In this document: one piece after another, positions 7,293 through 15,767 of the stretch | Position numbering within the stretch: the first letter of the stretch is position 1 | Layout of the letters: every line of letters begins with the position of its first letter | Assembly (NCBI GenBank): GCA_002102225.1 | Contig: LQPB01000057.1 | Coordinates: forward strand, 1 to 64,000 | Length of the DNA: 64,000 bases | Reading direction: 5' to 3' | DNA from: Mycobacterium interjectum | GTDB taxonomy: Bacteria; Actinomycetota; Actinomycetes; Mycobacteriales; Mycobacteriaceae | Translations under genes and position numbers: made by a program | Notes under the pieces: model-generated | What the model was told of the DNA's origin: nothing | What the model saw: only the letters and a program-made list of their open reading frames with translations | Database searches by the model: none

Positions 7293-9251
7293 CTACTTCC
7301 CGGACTTGATCGCGTCGAACACGCCGGGATCCAGCAGCGTCGACGTGTCACCCAACTCCCGGTTCTCGGCGACGTCGCGCAACAGCCTGCGCATGATCTT
7401 GCCGCTGCGGGTCTTGGGCAGTTCCGGCACGACGTGGACCTCGCGCGGCTTGGCGATGGGCGAGATCTCCCGCGCCACCTCCACGCGCAGCTCGTCGACG
7501 ATCCCGTCGTGCACCTCGAAGTCGGCGCACAGCACGACGAACGCGCAGATCGCCTGGCCGGTGGTTTCGTCCGTCATGCCGACCACGGCCGCCTCGGCCA
7601 CCGCGACGTGGCCGACCAGCGCGGACTCCACCTCGGCGGTCGAGAGGCGATGCCCCGACACGTTCATGACGTCGTCGATGCGACCGACCACCCAGATGGC
7701 GCCGTCGGAGTCGTAATAGGCGCTGTCGCCGGCGAAATACCAGCCCTGCTCGGCGAACCGGGACCAGTAGGTCTCGACGTAGCGGTCCGGATCGCCCCAG
7801 ATGCCGCGCAGCATCGACGGCCACGGCTGGTCCAGGACCAGATATCCGCTGGCGTGCTCGCCCTTCGCGTCGGCCGGCGGGATCTCATCGCCGTGGTCGT
7901 CGACGATCTTGGCCGAGATGCCCGGCAGCGGCCGCATCGCCGAACCCGGTTTGGCCGCCGCCACCCCGGGCAGCGGGGTGATCATGGCCGAACCCGTTTC
8001 GGTCTGCCACCACGTGTCGACGATCGGGAGGCGCTCGGCGCCGATCACCTTGCGGTACCAGCGCCACGCCTCCGGGTTGATCGGCTCACCGACCGACCCG
8101 AGCAACCGCAGGCTGGACAGGTCGTGCGCGTCGGGGATCTCGCGTCCCCACTTCATGAACGTGCGAATGAGCGTGGGCGCGGTGTAATAGATTGTCACGC
8201 CGTACTTTTCGATGATCTCGAAATGCCGGTGCTGGGTGGGGGAATCGGGTGTGCCCTCGTAGAGGACCTCGGTGACGCCGTTGGACAGCGGACCGTAGAC
8301 ACCATAGGTGTGTCCGGTGACCCAGCCGATGTCGGCGGTGCACCAGAAGACGTCGGTTTCGGGCTTGATATCGAAGACGTAGTAGTGCGTGTAGGAGCAC
8401 TGAACCAGGTAGCCGCCGCTGGTGTGGACGATGCCCTTCGGCTTGCCGGTGGTGCCGGAGGTGTACAGCAGGAACAACGGTTGCTCGGCATCGAACGGCT
8501 GCGGCGTGTGTTCCGGCGACGCGGTATCGACGACGTCATGCCACCACAGGTCGCGGTCGTCGTTCCAGGACACGTCAATTCCGGTGCGCCGCACCACCAG
8601 AACGCGCTCGACGGGGCTGTCCGAATCGGCTGTGTTTTCAATGGCCTCGTCGGCCGCTTCCTTCAGCGGCGCCGGCTTGCCGCGGCGGAACTGGCCATCG
8701 CTCGTGATCAGCAGCTTGGCCTGGGCGTCGGCGATCCGGGCGCGCAGCGCCTTGGCGGTGAACCCGGCGAACACGACGCTGTGCATGAGGCCCAGGCGCG
8801 CGCAGGCCAGCATCGCTATCACGGCCTCGGGGATCAACGGCATGTAGATCGCCACCCGGTCGCCGGCGACCAGACCGAGGTCGGTCAGCGCGTTGGCCGC
8901 CCTGCACACCTCGGCCTGCAGATCGGAATAGGTGAGGCTGCGGCTGTCGCCGGGTTCGCCCTCCCAGTGGATGGCGACCCGATCCCCGAGGCCGGCCTCC
9001 ACGTGGCGGTCGACGCAGTTGTAGGCGACGTTGAGCTTGCCGTCGGCGAACCACTTGGCGAACGGCGCCTGCGACCAGTCCAGCACCTCGGTGAACGGCC
9101 TCGACCAGGTGAGCCGGTTGGCCTGCTTGGCCCAGAACGCCAGGCGATCCTCCTCGGCCTCGCGGTACAGCTCCTCACCGGCGTTGGCATGCTCGACGAA
9201 CTGCGCCGGCGGCGGATACGACGACGGGCCCTCCGTGTGGGTGGCGGTCAC
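7293..9251 (-). CDS. acs: acetyl-CoA synthetase (AMP-forming)
   Basis: The 652-residue enzyme activates acetate to acetyl-CoA through acetyl-AMP. The phosphate-binding loop is YTSGTTGKPKG, the adenine-binding motif is TWWQTETG, and the C-terminal PKTRSGKIMRR carries the lysine whose acetylation switches the enzyme off. In mycobacteria that lysine is modified by a cAMP-dependent acetyltransferase, linking the gene to the cyclase and CRP in this window. GTG 9251 was chosen over the upstream in-frame start because AGGAGG lies about 7 bases before it and the length then matches H37Rv Acs. Confidence 0.96.
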   Translation of the reverse strand: MTATHTEGPSSYPPPAQFVEHANAGEELYREAEEDRLAFWAKQANRLTWSRPFTEVLDWSQAPFAKWFADGKLNVAYNCVDRHVEAGLGDRVAIHWEGEPGDSRSLTYSDLQAEVCRAANALTDLGLVAGDRVAIYMPLIPEAVIAMLACARLGLMHSVVFAGFTAKALRARIADAQAKLLITSDGQFRRGKPAPLKEAADEAIENTADSDSPVERVLVVRRTGIDVSWNDDRDLWWHDVVDTASPEHTPQPFDAEQPLFLLYTSGTTGKPKGIVHTSGGYLVQCSYTHYYVFDIKPETDVFWCTADIGWVTGHTYGVYGPLSNGVTEVLYEGTPDSPTQHRHFEIIEKYGVTIYYTAPTLIRTFMKWGREIPDAHDLSSLRLLGSVGEPINPEAWRWYRKVIGAERLPIVDTWWQTETGSAMITPLPGVAAAKPGSAMRPLPGISAKIVDDHGDEIPPADAKGEHASGYLVLDQPWPSMLRGIWGDPDRYVETYWSRFAEQGWYFAGDSAYYDSDGAIWVVGRIDDVMNVSGHRLSTAEVESALVGHVAVAEAAVVGMTDETTGQAICAFVVLCADFEVHDGIVDELRVEVAREISPIAKPREVHVVPELPKTRSGKIMRRLLRDVAENRELGDTSTLLDPGVFDAIKSGK

Positions 9252-9352
9252 TGGTTTCCTCCTAGTGTCGAGGCGCGTCAACCGTCAGTGAGCCTAGACC
9301 TTCGAAGTGAAAAGCCGCTCGCCAATCCGCGGTCAAACGCGCCCCCCTGGCG

Positions 9353-9358
9353 GATAAT
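9353..9358 (+). promoter_or_regulatory. -10-like box GATAAT before the DUF4232 gene
   Basis: GATAAT lies 7 bases before GTG 9366. The first base departs from TANNNT, but the spacing fits a leaderless mycobacterial promoter. Confidence 0.4.
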
Positions 9359-9365
9359 CACCGGT

Positions 9366-9962
9366 GTGCCCGGACCGCACGGGCGGCGCATCCGCCGCCG
9401 ACTCCTTGGCGACCCGCTGCGCCCGGCGACGCCGCGCTCGCGATCGCCACGAATCGGCAGCTTTGCCGCGGCCGCAACGGGTTACGCGGCCACCACCCTG
9501 CTGGGGGCACCCGCCTGGGCCGAACCGGCCGACGTCGTCGGCCAGCCGCCGCCATGCTGGTCGGACCAGGTCGCCGTCAGCGCGTCCCCGACGCAGGGCG
9601 CCGCGGGCCACCGCGGGCTGACGCTGATGTTCACCCTCGCCGGCGGCGCGGACCCCTGCACTCTCACCGGTTATCCCGGGGTCGACGCGGGCGCGGGTGG
9701 CCCGCCCATCCACGCCCAGCCCACGCCGCGCGGGTACATGGGCGGCCTGCCGGCCGGAGTCGAGGCGCCGCCGAGCGTCACCCTGTCGCTGTCGACGCAG
9801 GGCCACGCGGTCGTCGAGGGTCTGGGCTCCGATGCCGACGGCAATGCCTGCCCGACCTACACCGACCTGGCCGTCAGCCCGCCCGACATCATTGAGGTGT
9901 TCACCGTGGCCGCCACCATCGACGCGTGCCGACTGGAGGTCCACCCCGTCATCGCGGGCTGA
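9366..9962 (+). CDS. secreted DUF4232-type protein
   Basis: The 198-residue product has an unusually long Arg/Pro-rich n-region (residues ~1-30), a hydrophobic signal segment ending at APAWA-E, and a ~140-residue extracellular beta domain. The domain carries cysteine pairs (PCWSD, DPCTLTGYPGV, ACPTY, DACRLEVH) typical of actinobacterial DUF4232 proteins. Function is unknown. Bases 9406-9450, inside the n-region, are a copy of the dispersed palindromic repeat described in the findings. There is no counterpart between acs and dppA in H37Rv, so this is a lineage-variable insertion. Confidence 0.75.
   Translation: MPGPHGRRIRRRLLGDPLRPATPRSRSPRIGSFAAAATGYAATTLLGAPAWAEPADVVGQPPPCWSDQVAVSASPTQGAAGHRGLTLMFTLAGGADPCTLTGYPGVDAGAGGPPIHAQPTPRGYMGGLPAGVEAPPSVTLSLSTQGHAVVEGLGSDADGNACPTYTDLAVSPPDIIEVFTVAATIDACRLEVHPVIAG
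9406..9450 (+). repeat. dispersed palindromic repeat, copy 1 (inside a CDS)
   Basis: It runs from TTGGCGACCCGCTGCGCCCG to GCGATCGCCAC and matches the copy at 48002-48047 at most positions. Terminal TGGCGA/TCGCCA arms and an inner CGGC/GCCG pair make it an imperfect hairpin. It is read through as part of the DUF4232 protein n-region. Confidence 0.6.
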
Positions 9963-9973
9963 TGGTGCGCCGG

Positions 9974-10636
9974 TCAGGAACCGGTCGGAGCCAGGCAGTA
10001 GACGCGCGGCGGAACGGGGTACGCGATGGTTCTGTCCCCTGGCTGGCATCGCGTGGTGTCCGTGCTGCCGTCGATCCGCTGCACGACTCTGGCCTGCATG
10101 GGCTGGGGTTTGTTGCAGTCGCCCGGTGTCATCGTCAAGGTCTCGGCGCCGTTGGCCAGCTGGTAGCACCGGCCCTGCTTGAGATTGAGCGCAAAGCACA
10201 TGATCGTGTAGTTATCCGTGTACCGGTTGTAAATGGAGCGATCCCGTTTGCCGTCCGGACAGGTTGCCGAGGGAGCGCCCCGGAAGGCGAGTTCATAGGT
10301 ATTCGCCGGGTTGGCGCAGGAGTTTTCCGGGTATGAACCGAAACGCGTTGCGAGAAAGGTATTTTGGTCGACGCACTGACCGATCCGCATGGACTTGTCG
10401 GTGTCGAACGGGCTCGGATAGTACGTCTTCACGAGACTTCCGGCGATTCCCAGCCCACCCAAGTTCAGCAGGACGACACCGATGATGATCAGCGGTGTGG
10501 CCGACACTGCCCTCCGGCGCCGCCGAGCCCGACGGCGCGCGCGCAGTCCGGTGATCAGACAGACCAGTCCAACAGCGCCAACGCCGAACAACGCCACCAG
10601 ATACCCGAACTGAGCAGCGAGTTCGCGTGACGTCAC
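9974..10636 (-). CDS. two-TM membrane protein with cysteine-rich external domain
   Basis: The 220-residue product has TM helix 1 at ~12-30, a very basic linker (RARRRARRRRRA), TM helix 2 at ~47-68, then a ~150-residue external domain with about eight cysteines. The tail domain resembles small extracytoplasmic domains of LppU-type actinobacterial proteins, but I do not recognise the family firmly. GTG start. It is divergent from dppA and convergent with the DUF4232 gene; both are absent from this position in H37Rv. Confidence 0.7.
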   Translation of the reverse strand: MTSRELAAQFGYLVALFGVGAVGLVCLITGLRARRRARRRRRAVSATPLIIIGVVLLNLGGLGIAGSLVKTYYPSPFDTDKSMRIGQCVDQNTFLATRFGSYPENSCANPANTYELAFRGAPSATCPDGKRDRSIYNRYTDNYTIMCFALNLKQGRCYQLANGAETLTMTPGDCNKPQPMQARVVQRIDGSTDTTRCQPGDRTIAYPVPPRVYCLAPTGS

Positions 10637-10682
10637 GGCGCCATCCTAGCCGCGGCGACAAGTTGCGGCTCTCGCCATCGCC

Positions 10683-10688
10683 TAGGGT
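10683..10688 (+). promoter_or_regulatory. -10 box TAGGGT of the dpp operon
   Basis: TAGGGT lies 7 bases before ATG 10696, the leaderless spacing. A TTGCGG at 10663-10668 could be a -35 element, though its 14-base spacing is short. Confidence 0.6.
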
Positions 10689-10695
10689 CGCTGTC

Positions 10696-12315
10696 ATGCG
10701 TCCGATGCGGGCCGCGCTGGCCGTCCTTGCCGCCGGGACACTGGCGGTCGGGTCGCTGTCGGGCTGCGGCGGCGGCGCGTTGAGCCCCGACCTCGTACTG
10801 GTCAACGGCGGGGAACCGCCCTACCCGCTCGTCCCGACCAGCACCAACGACAGCAACGGCGGGCGGATCATCGACCGGCTCTTCGCCGGCCTGGTGTCCT
10901 ACGACGCCGCCGGACACCCCGCAAACGAGGTGGCCCAGTCGATCGAGACCACCGACAACGTCAACTACCGCGTCGTCCTCAAACCCGGCTGGCGGTTCAC
11001 CGACGGCTCGCCCGTGACGGCCCATTCGTTCGTCGACGCGTGGAACTACGGGGCCCTGAGCTCCAATGCCCAACTGCAGCAGAGCTTTTTCAGCCCGATC
11101 GACGGGTTCGACGACGTCGCCGGCGGCGAGACCAAGAGAAGCACCATGTCCGGGTTGCGGGTCGTCAACGATCTCGAGTTCACTGTGCGCCTCAAGGCGC
11201 CGACCATCGACTTCGTGTTGCGGTTGGGCCACAGCGCGTTCTATCCGTTGCCCGACGCCGCGTTTCGCGACATGGCCGCGTTCGGCCGCAACCCTTTTGG
11301 TGACGGACCGTACCGGCTCGCCGACAGCGCCGACGGTCCGGCGTGGGAGCACAACGTCAAAATCGACCTGCGTCCCAACCCCGATTATCACGGCAACCGC
11401 CAACCGCACAACAAGGGCTTGCGGTTCGAGTTCTACGCCAACCTCGACACCGCCTACGCCGACCTGCTCTCGGGCAATCTCGATGTGCTGGACACGATTC
11501 CGCCGAGCGCGCTGCCGGTCTACCAGCGCGACCTGGGCGCCGGCAACGTCGCCAGCGGGCCGGTGGCGGTCAAGCACAGCCTGGACACCCCGCTGCGGCT
11601 GCCGCACTTCGGCGGCGAGGAAGGCCGCCTGCGCAGGCTGGCGCTGTCGGCCGCAGTCAACCGTGAGCAGATCTGCCAGCGGATCTTCATGGGCACCCGC
11701 ACCCCGTCGCGCGATTTCACCGCGCGGTCGTTGCCGGGTTTCGAGCCGAACCTGCCGGGCAACGACGTCCTGAGTTTCGATCCCGATCGCGCACGGCAAC
11801 TCTGGGCGCAAGCCAACGCCATCTCGCCGTGGGGCGGCCAATACGCCGTCGCCTACAACGCCGACGCCGGAAACCAGGAATGGGTGGACGCGGTTGCCAA
11901 CAGCATCAAGAACGTGCTGGGCATTGACGCCGTCGGCGCTCCGCAGCCGACCTTCGCCGGGTTTCGCACCCAGATCACCAACCACACCATCGCGACCGCC
12001 TTTCGCGCCGCGTGGCAGGGGGACTACCCATCCATGATCGAGTTTCTCGCCCCGTTGTTCGCCACGGGCGCGGGCTCCAACGACGTCGGCTACGCCAACC
12101 CCGAATTCGACGCGGCGCTGGCGGCCGCCGAGGCCGCGCCCACGATCGAGCGATCGAATGCCCTGGCCAACGCCGCGCAGCGAATCCTGTTCCACGACAT
12201 GCCCGTTGTCCCGCTGTGGGACAACATCGGCGTGGTGGGCTGGTCGACGCAGGTCAAGAATGTCACGGTCACCTGGAACGGCCTGCCCGACTACGAGAAC
12301 ATCGTGAAGGGCTGA
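10696..12315 (+). CDS. dppA: periplasmic peptide-binding lipoprotein DppA
   Basis: This is a 539-residue extracytoplasmic solute-binding protein of the SBP_bac_5 peptide/nickel family. The lipoprotein signal ends in the lipobox LSGC at ~residues 18-21, so the mature protein is anchored by a diacylated Cys. It delivers ligand to the DppBC channel. In M. tuberculosis the Dpp system is also linked to haem acquisition. ATG 10696 is used because an earlier in-frame start would lie upstream of the -10 box. dppA, dppB, dppC and dppD are packed with 1-base gaps or short overlaps. Confidence 0.94.
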   Translation: MRPMRAALAVLAAGTLAVGSLSGCGGGALSPDLVLVNGGEPPYPLVPTSTNDSNGGRIIDRLFAGLVSYDAAGHPANEVAQSIETTDNVNYRVVLKPGWRFTDGSPVTAHSFVDAWNYGALSSNAQLQQSFFSPIDGFDDVAGGETKRSTMSGLRVVNDLEFTVRLKAPTIDFVLRLGHSAFYPLPDAAFRDMAAFGRNPFGDGPYRLADSADGPAWEHNVKIDLRPNPDYHGNRQPHNKGLRFEFYANLDTAYADLLSGNLDVLDTIPPSALPVYQRDLGAGNVASGPVAVKHSLDTPLRLPHFGGEEGRLRRLALSAAVNREQICQRIFMGTRTPSRDFTARSLPGFEPNLPGNDVLSFDPDRARQLWAQANAISPWGGQYAVAYNADAGNQEWVDAVANSIKNVLGIDAVGAPQPTFAGFRTQITNHTIATAFRAAWQGDYPSMIEFLAPLFATGAGSNDVGYANPEFDAALAAAEAAPTIERSNALANAAQRILFHDMPVVPLWDNIGVVGWSTQVKNVTVTWNGLPDYENIVKG

Positions 12316-12316
12316 G

Positions 12317-13243
12317 ATGGGCTGGTACATCGCGCGGCGGGTCGCCATCATGGTGCCGGTGTTCCTCGGCGCCACGCTGCTGATCTACGGCATGGTCTTC
12401 CTGCTGCCCGGCGATCCGGTCGCGGCGATGGCCGGGGACCGGCCGCTGACCCCAGCGGTAGCCGCGGCGCTGCGCGCCCGCTACCACCTCGACGATCCGT
12501 TCATCGTGCAGTACCTGCGTTATCTGGGTGGCATCCTGCACGGCGACCTGGGCCGGTCCTACTCCGGGCTGCCGGTCAGTGCCGTTCTGGCCCATGCCTT
12601 TCCGGTCACCATCCGGCTGGCGCTGATCGCCGTGGCGGTGGAAACGGTGTTCGGGATAGGCTTCGGCGTGGTCGCAGGCCTGCGTGAGGGCGGCCTGTTC
12701 GATTCCACCGTGCTGATCGCCGGCCTCGTCATCATCGCCATCCCGATTTTCGTCCTGGGCTTCGTCGCGCAATTCGTGTTCGGTGTCCGGCTGGGAATCG
12801 CGCCCGTCACCGTGGGGGAAAGGGCGAGCTTCGCGCGGTTGCTGCTGCCCGGGATCGTCCTGGGCGCAGTGTCATTCGCGTACGTGGTCCGGCTCACCCG
12901 GTCCGCGGTGGCCGCCAACGCGCACGCCGACTACGTCCGGACCGCGACCGCCAAGGGCCTGTCACGGCGACGAGTGGTGACCGTGCACATCCTGCGGAAC
13001 TCGCTGATCCCGGTGGTGACGTTCCTCGGCGCCGACCTCGGGTCGCTGATGGGCGGGGCCATCGTGACCGAGGGGATCTTCAACATCCACGGCGTCGGCG
13101 GCGTCTTGTATCAGGCGGTCACCCGGCAGGAGGCGCCGACCGTCGTCTCGATAGTCACGGTGCTGGTGGTCGTCTACCTGGTCGCGAACCTCGCGGTGGA
13201 CCTGCTGTACGCCGCTCTCGATCCCCGGATCCGCTATGGCTGA
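12317..13243 (+). CDS. dppB: peptide ABC transporter permease DppB
   Basis: The 308-residue permease has six transmembrane helices. It starts with the typical MGWYIARRVAIMVPVFLGAT and carries the EAA loop around RTATAKGLSRRRVVTVHILRN that contacts the ATPase. A conserved LPGDPV motif lies in the first external loop. It pairs with DppC to form the inner-membrane channel. ATG lies one base after the dppA stop, and the 3' end overlaps dppC by 8 bases. Confidence 0.94.
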   Translation: MGWYIARRVAIMVPVFLGATLLIYGMVFLLPGDPVAAMAGDRPLTPAVAAALRARYHLDDPFIVQYLRYLGGILHGDLGRSYSGLPVSAVLAHAFPVTIRLALIAVAVETVFGIGFGVVAGLREGGLFDSTVLIAGLVIIAIPIFVLGFVAQFVFGVRLGIAPVTVGERASFARLLLPGIVLGAVSFAYVVRLTRSAVAANAHADYVRTATAKGLSRRRVVTVHILRNSLIPVVTFLGADLGSLMGGAIVTEGIFNIHGVGGVLYQAVTRQEAPTVVSIVTVLVVVYLVANLAVDLLYAALDPRIRYG

Positions 13244-14111
13244 GCGCCTCACCGTTCGCCACGGCTTCTGGCGCGACACCTGGCGCACGCTGCGCCGGCG
13301 TCCGAAGTTCGTCGTCGCCGCCGCGCTGATCGCGCTGGTCGTCGTCGTAGCGTTGTTCCCCGCGCTGTTCACCGGGATCGATCCCAGCTACGCCGACCCG
13401 AGCCAGAGCTTGCTTCCGCCGTCGGCCGCGCACTGGTTCGGCACCGATCTGCAGGGTCACGACATCTACGCGCGAACCGTGTACGGGGCGCGGGCCTCGC
13501 TGACGGTCGGGCTCGGGGCCACCCTGCTCGTGTTCGTCGTCGGTGGAGCCCTGGGCGCGCTGGCCGGCTTCTACGGGGGCTGGGTCGACGCCTTCGTCTC
13601 GCGCATCACCGACGTGTTTTTCGGCCTGCCGCTGCTGCTGGCGGCCATCGTGATCATGGGTGTCATGCACCACCGCCGGGTGTGGACCGTCGTCGCCATC
13701 CTCGCGCTGTTCGGCTGGCCGCAGGTGGCCAGGGTGGCCCGCGGCACGGTACTCGAGGTCCGGTCCGGCGATTATGTGGTGGCGGCGAAAGCCCTGGGGC
13801 TGACCAACTTCCAGACCCTGATTCGGCATGTGCTGCCCAACGCGGCGGGTCCGGTCTTCGCGGTGTGCACCCTGGCCTTCGGCGTGTTCATCGTCACCGA
13901 GGCGTCGCTGTCCTACCTCGGCGTCGGCCTGCCGGCGTCGGTGGTGTCGTGGGGCGGCGATATCAACCTGGCGCAGAGCAGGCTGCGGTCCGGCTCGCCC
14001 ATCCTGTTCTATCCGGCGGGTGCGCTGGCGATTACGGTGCTCGCGTTCATGATGATGGGCGACGCCCTGCGCGACGCCCTGGACCCCGGCTCGCGGGCGA
14101 GCCGCGCATGA
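13236..14111 (+). CDS. dppC: peptide ABC transporter permease DppC
   Basis: The 291-residue permease has an N-terminal OppC-type extension, then six transmembrane helices. The external loop GTDLQGHDIYARTVYGARAS is characteristic of OppC/DppC, and the EAA loop is around YVVAAKALGLTNFQTLIRHVL. It forms the translocation pore with DppB. It overlaps dppB and dppD (ATGA). Confidence 0.94.
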   Translation: MAERLTVRHGFWRDTWRTLRRRPKFVVAAALIALVVVVALFPALFTGIDPSYADPSQSLLPPSAAHWFGTDLQGHDIYARTVYGARASLTVGLGATLLVFVVGGALGALAGFYGGWVDAFVSRITDVFFGLPLLLAAIVIMGVMHHRRVWTVVAILALFGWPQVARVARGTVLEVRSGDYVVAAKALGLTNFQTLIRHVLPNAAGPVFAVCTLAFGVFIVTEASLSYLGVGLPASVVSWGGDINLAQSRLRSGSPILFYPAGALAITVLAFMMMGDALRDALDPGSRASRA

Positions 14112-15733
14112 GCACCCCCGAGGCGCCGCTGCTGTCGGTCGAGGGCCTGGAGGTCAGGTTCGGCGGCCGTGCGCCCGCAGTCTGCGGCATGGACCTGACC
14201 GTGCGCCGCGGCCAGACCGTCGCGGTGGTCGGCGAATCGGGATCGGGAAAGTCCACGACGGCCGCCGCCATCCTCGGGCTGCTGCCGCCCGGCGGGCGAA
14301 TCTCCGCCGGCCGCATCGTTTTCGACGGGCGCGACATCACCGGCGCCGACCGCCGACTGCTGCGGTCGGTCAGGGGCCGCGGCATCGGCTACGTCCCCCA
14401 GGATCCGATGACCAACCTCAACCCGGTCTGGAAAGTCGGGTTTCAGATCCGGGAAGCGTTGCGGGCCAACACCGATACTCGCGACGCGCGACGACGCGCA
14501 CTCGAGCTGCTCGCCGAGGCGGGCATGCCGGATCCGGTCCAGCAGGCCGCCCGTTATCCCCATCAGCTGTCGGGCGGCATGTGCCAACGCGCGCTGATCG
14601 CCATCGGCCTGGCCGGTCGGCCTAAGCTGCTCATCGCCGACGAGCCGACCTCCGCGCTCGACGTCACCGTGCAACGGCAGGTGCTGGACCATCTTCAGGG
14701 GCTCACGGCCGATCTCGGCACCGCGCTGCTGCTGATCACCCACGACCTGGCGTTGGCGGCCGAACGGGCCGAGTCGGTGGTCGTCGTCCATCGCGGGCAG
14801 GTGGTGGAATCCGGTGCGGCAAAGGCCATTCTGCGACAGCCGCGACACGAATACACCCGGCGATTGGTGGCCGCCGCCCCGTCGCTGACGCCAAGTCCGG
14901 TCCGGACCCGGGCGCGCACCCCGAACGAGCCGTCCGGCGACATCCTCGTCGCCGCCGGGCTGACCAAGGTCTACGGCGAGTCGCGCGGTGCGCCGTGGTG
15001 GCCGGGAAAGCGCCGCGCCGCATTCCGCGCCGTCGACGCCGTGTCGTTTCGGCTGCGCCGGGCGAGCACGTTGGCGATCGTGGGCGAGTCGGGGTCGGGA
15101 AAATCGACGTTGGCGCGGATGGTGCTGGGTCTGCTGTCACCCACCGCGGGCACCGTGGCCTTCGATGGGACCCCGATCGACGACACCCTGGACCGCGAGC
15201 GGGCGTTGGCGTTTCGCCGGCGGGTGCAGCCGGTGTTCCAGAACCCTTACAGCAGTTTGGATCCCAGGTATTCGGTTTTCCGGGCTGTTGAGGAGCCGTT
15301 GCGGATCCATCGGCTGGGCGGCCGCAAGGAGCGCGAGCGCGCCGTGCGCGAGCTCGTCGACCACGTGGCGCTGCCGTCGTCGGTGCTGGGACGGCTGCCC
15401 CGCGAACTGTCGGGCGGCCAGCGGCAGCGGGTTGCGATCGCGCGGGCACTGGCTCTGCGGCCCGACGTCCTGGTGTGCGACGAGGCCGTCTCGGCGCTCG
15501 ACGTGCTGGTGCAGGCGCAGATACTGGCCCTGCTGGCCGACCTGCAGGCCGAACTCGGCCTGACGTACCTGTTCATCTCTCACGACCTGGCGGTGATCCG
15601 GCAGATCGCCGACGACGTGCTGGTGATGTGCGCCGGCCGGGTGGTGGAACACGCGCCCACCGAGGAGCTGTTCACCCGGCCTACCCACGATTACACGCGC
15701 CGGTTGCTGGATTCCATTCCCAGGCCGTCATGA
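14108..15733 (+). CDS. dppD: peptide ABC transporter ATPase DppD, two fused nucleotide-binding domains
   Basis: The 541-residue protein carries two complete ABC ATPase domains, where E. coli uses separate DppD and DppF. Domain 1 (~1-260) has Walker A GESGSGKST, signature LSGGM and Walker B LLIADEPTSALDV. Domain 2 (~280-541) has a second GESGSGKST, signature LSGGQRQR and Walker B VLVCDEAVSALDV, where Ala replaces the usual Pro after the catalytic Glu. It powers peptide import through DppBC. Confidence 0.94.
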   Translation: MSTPEAPLLSVEGLEVRFGGRAPAVCGMDLTVRRGQTVAVVGESGSGKSTTAAAILGLLPPGGRISAGRIVFDGRDITGADRRLLRSVRGRGIGYVPQDPMTNLNPVWKVGFQIREALRANTDTRDARRRALELLAEAGMPDPVQQAARYPHQLSGGMCQRALIAIGLAGRPKLLIADEPTSALDVTVQRQVLDHLQGLTADLGTALLLITHDLALAAERAESVVVVHRGQVVESGAAKAILRQPRHEYTRRLVAAAPSLTPSPVRTRARTPNEPSGDILVAAGLTKVYGESRGAPWWPGKRRAAFRAVDAVSFRLRRASTLAIVGESGSGKSTLARMVLGLLSPTAGTVAFDGTPIDDTLDRERALAFRRRVQPVFQNPYSSLDPRYSVFRAVEEPLRIHRLGGRKERERAVRELVDHVALPSSVLGRLPRELSGGQRQRVAIARALALRPDVLVCDEAVSALDVLVQAQILALLADLQAELGLTYLFISHDLAVIRQIADDVLVMCAGRVVEHAPTEELFTRPTHDYTRRLLDSIPRPS

Positions 15734-15753
15734 GGCGGTCGGCGTCACCCCGA

Positions 15754-15759
15754 TAGGTT
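15754..15759 (+). promoter_or_regulatory. -10 box TAGGTT of a leaderless promoter
   Basis: TAGGTT lies 8 bases before GTG 15768, so the Fic-like gene can be transcribed independently of dpp. Confidence 0.55.
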
Positions 15760-15767
15760 GGCAAGCT

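Noticed and set aside
7434..9365. long plus-strand frame upstream of the DUF4232 gene
   Set aside because: It is antisense to acs. Only the part after GTG 9366 has a signal peptide and a recognisable domain.
10633..12375. 580-codon open frame on the minus strand
   Set aside because: It is antisense to dppA, which has a lipobox and solute-binding features.
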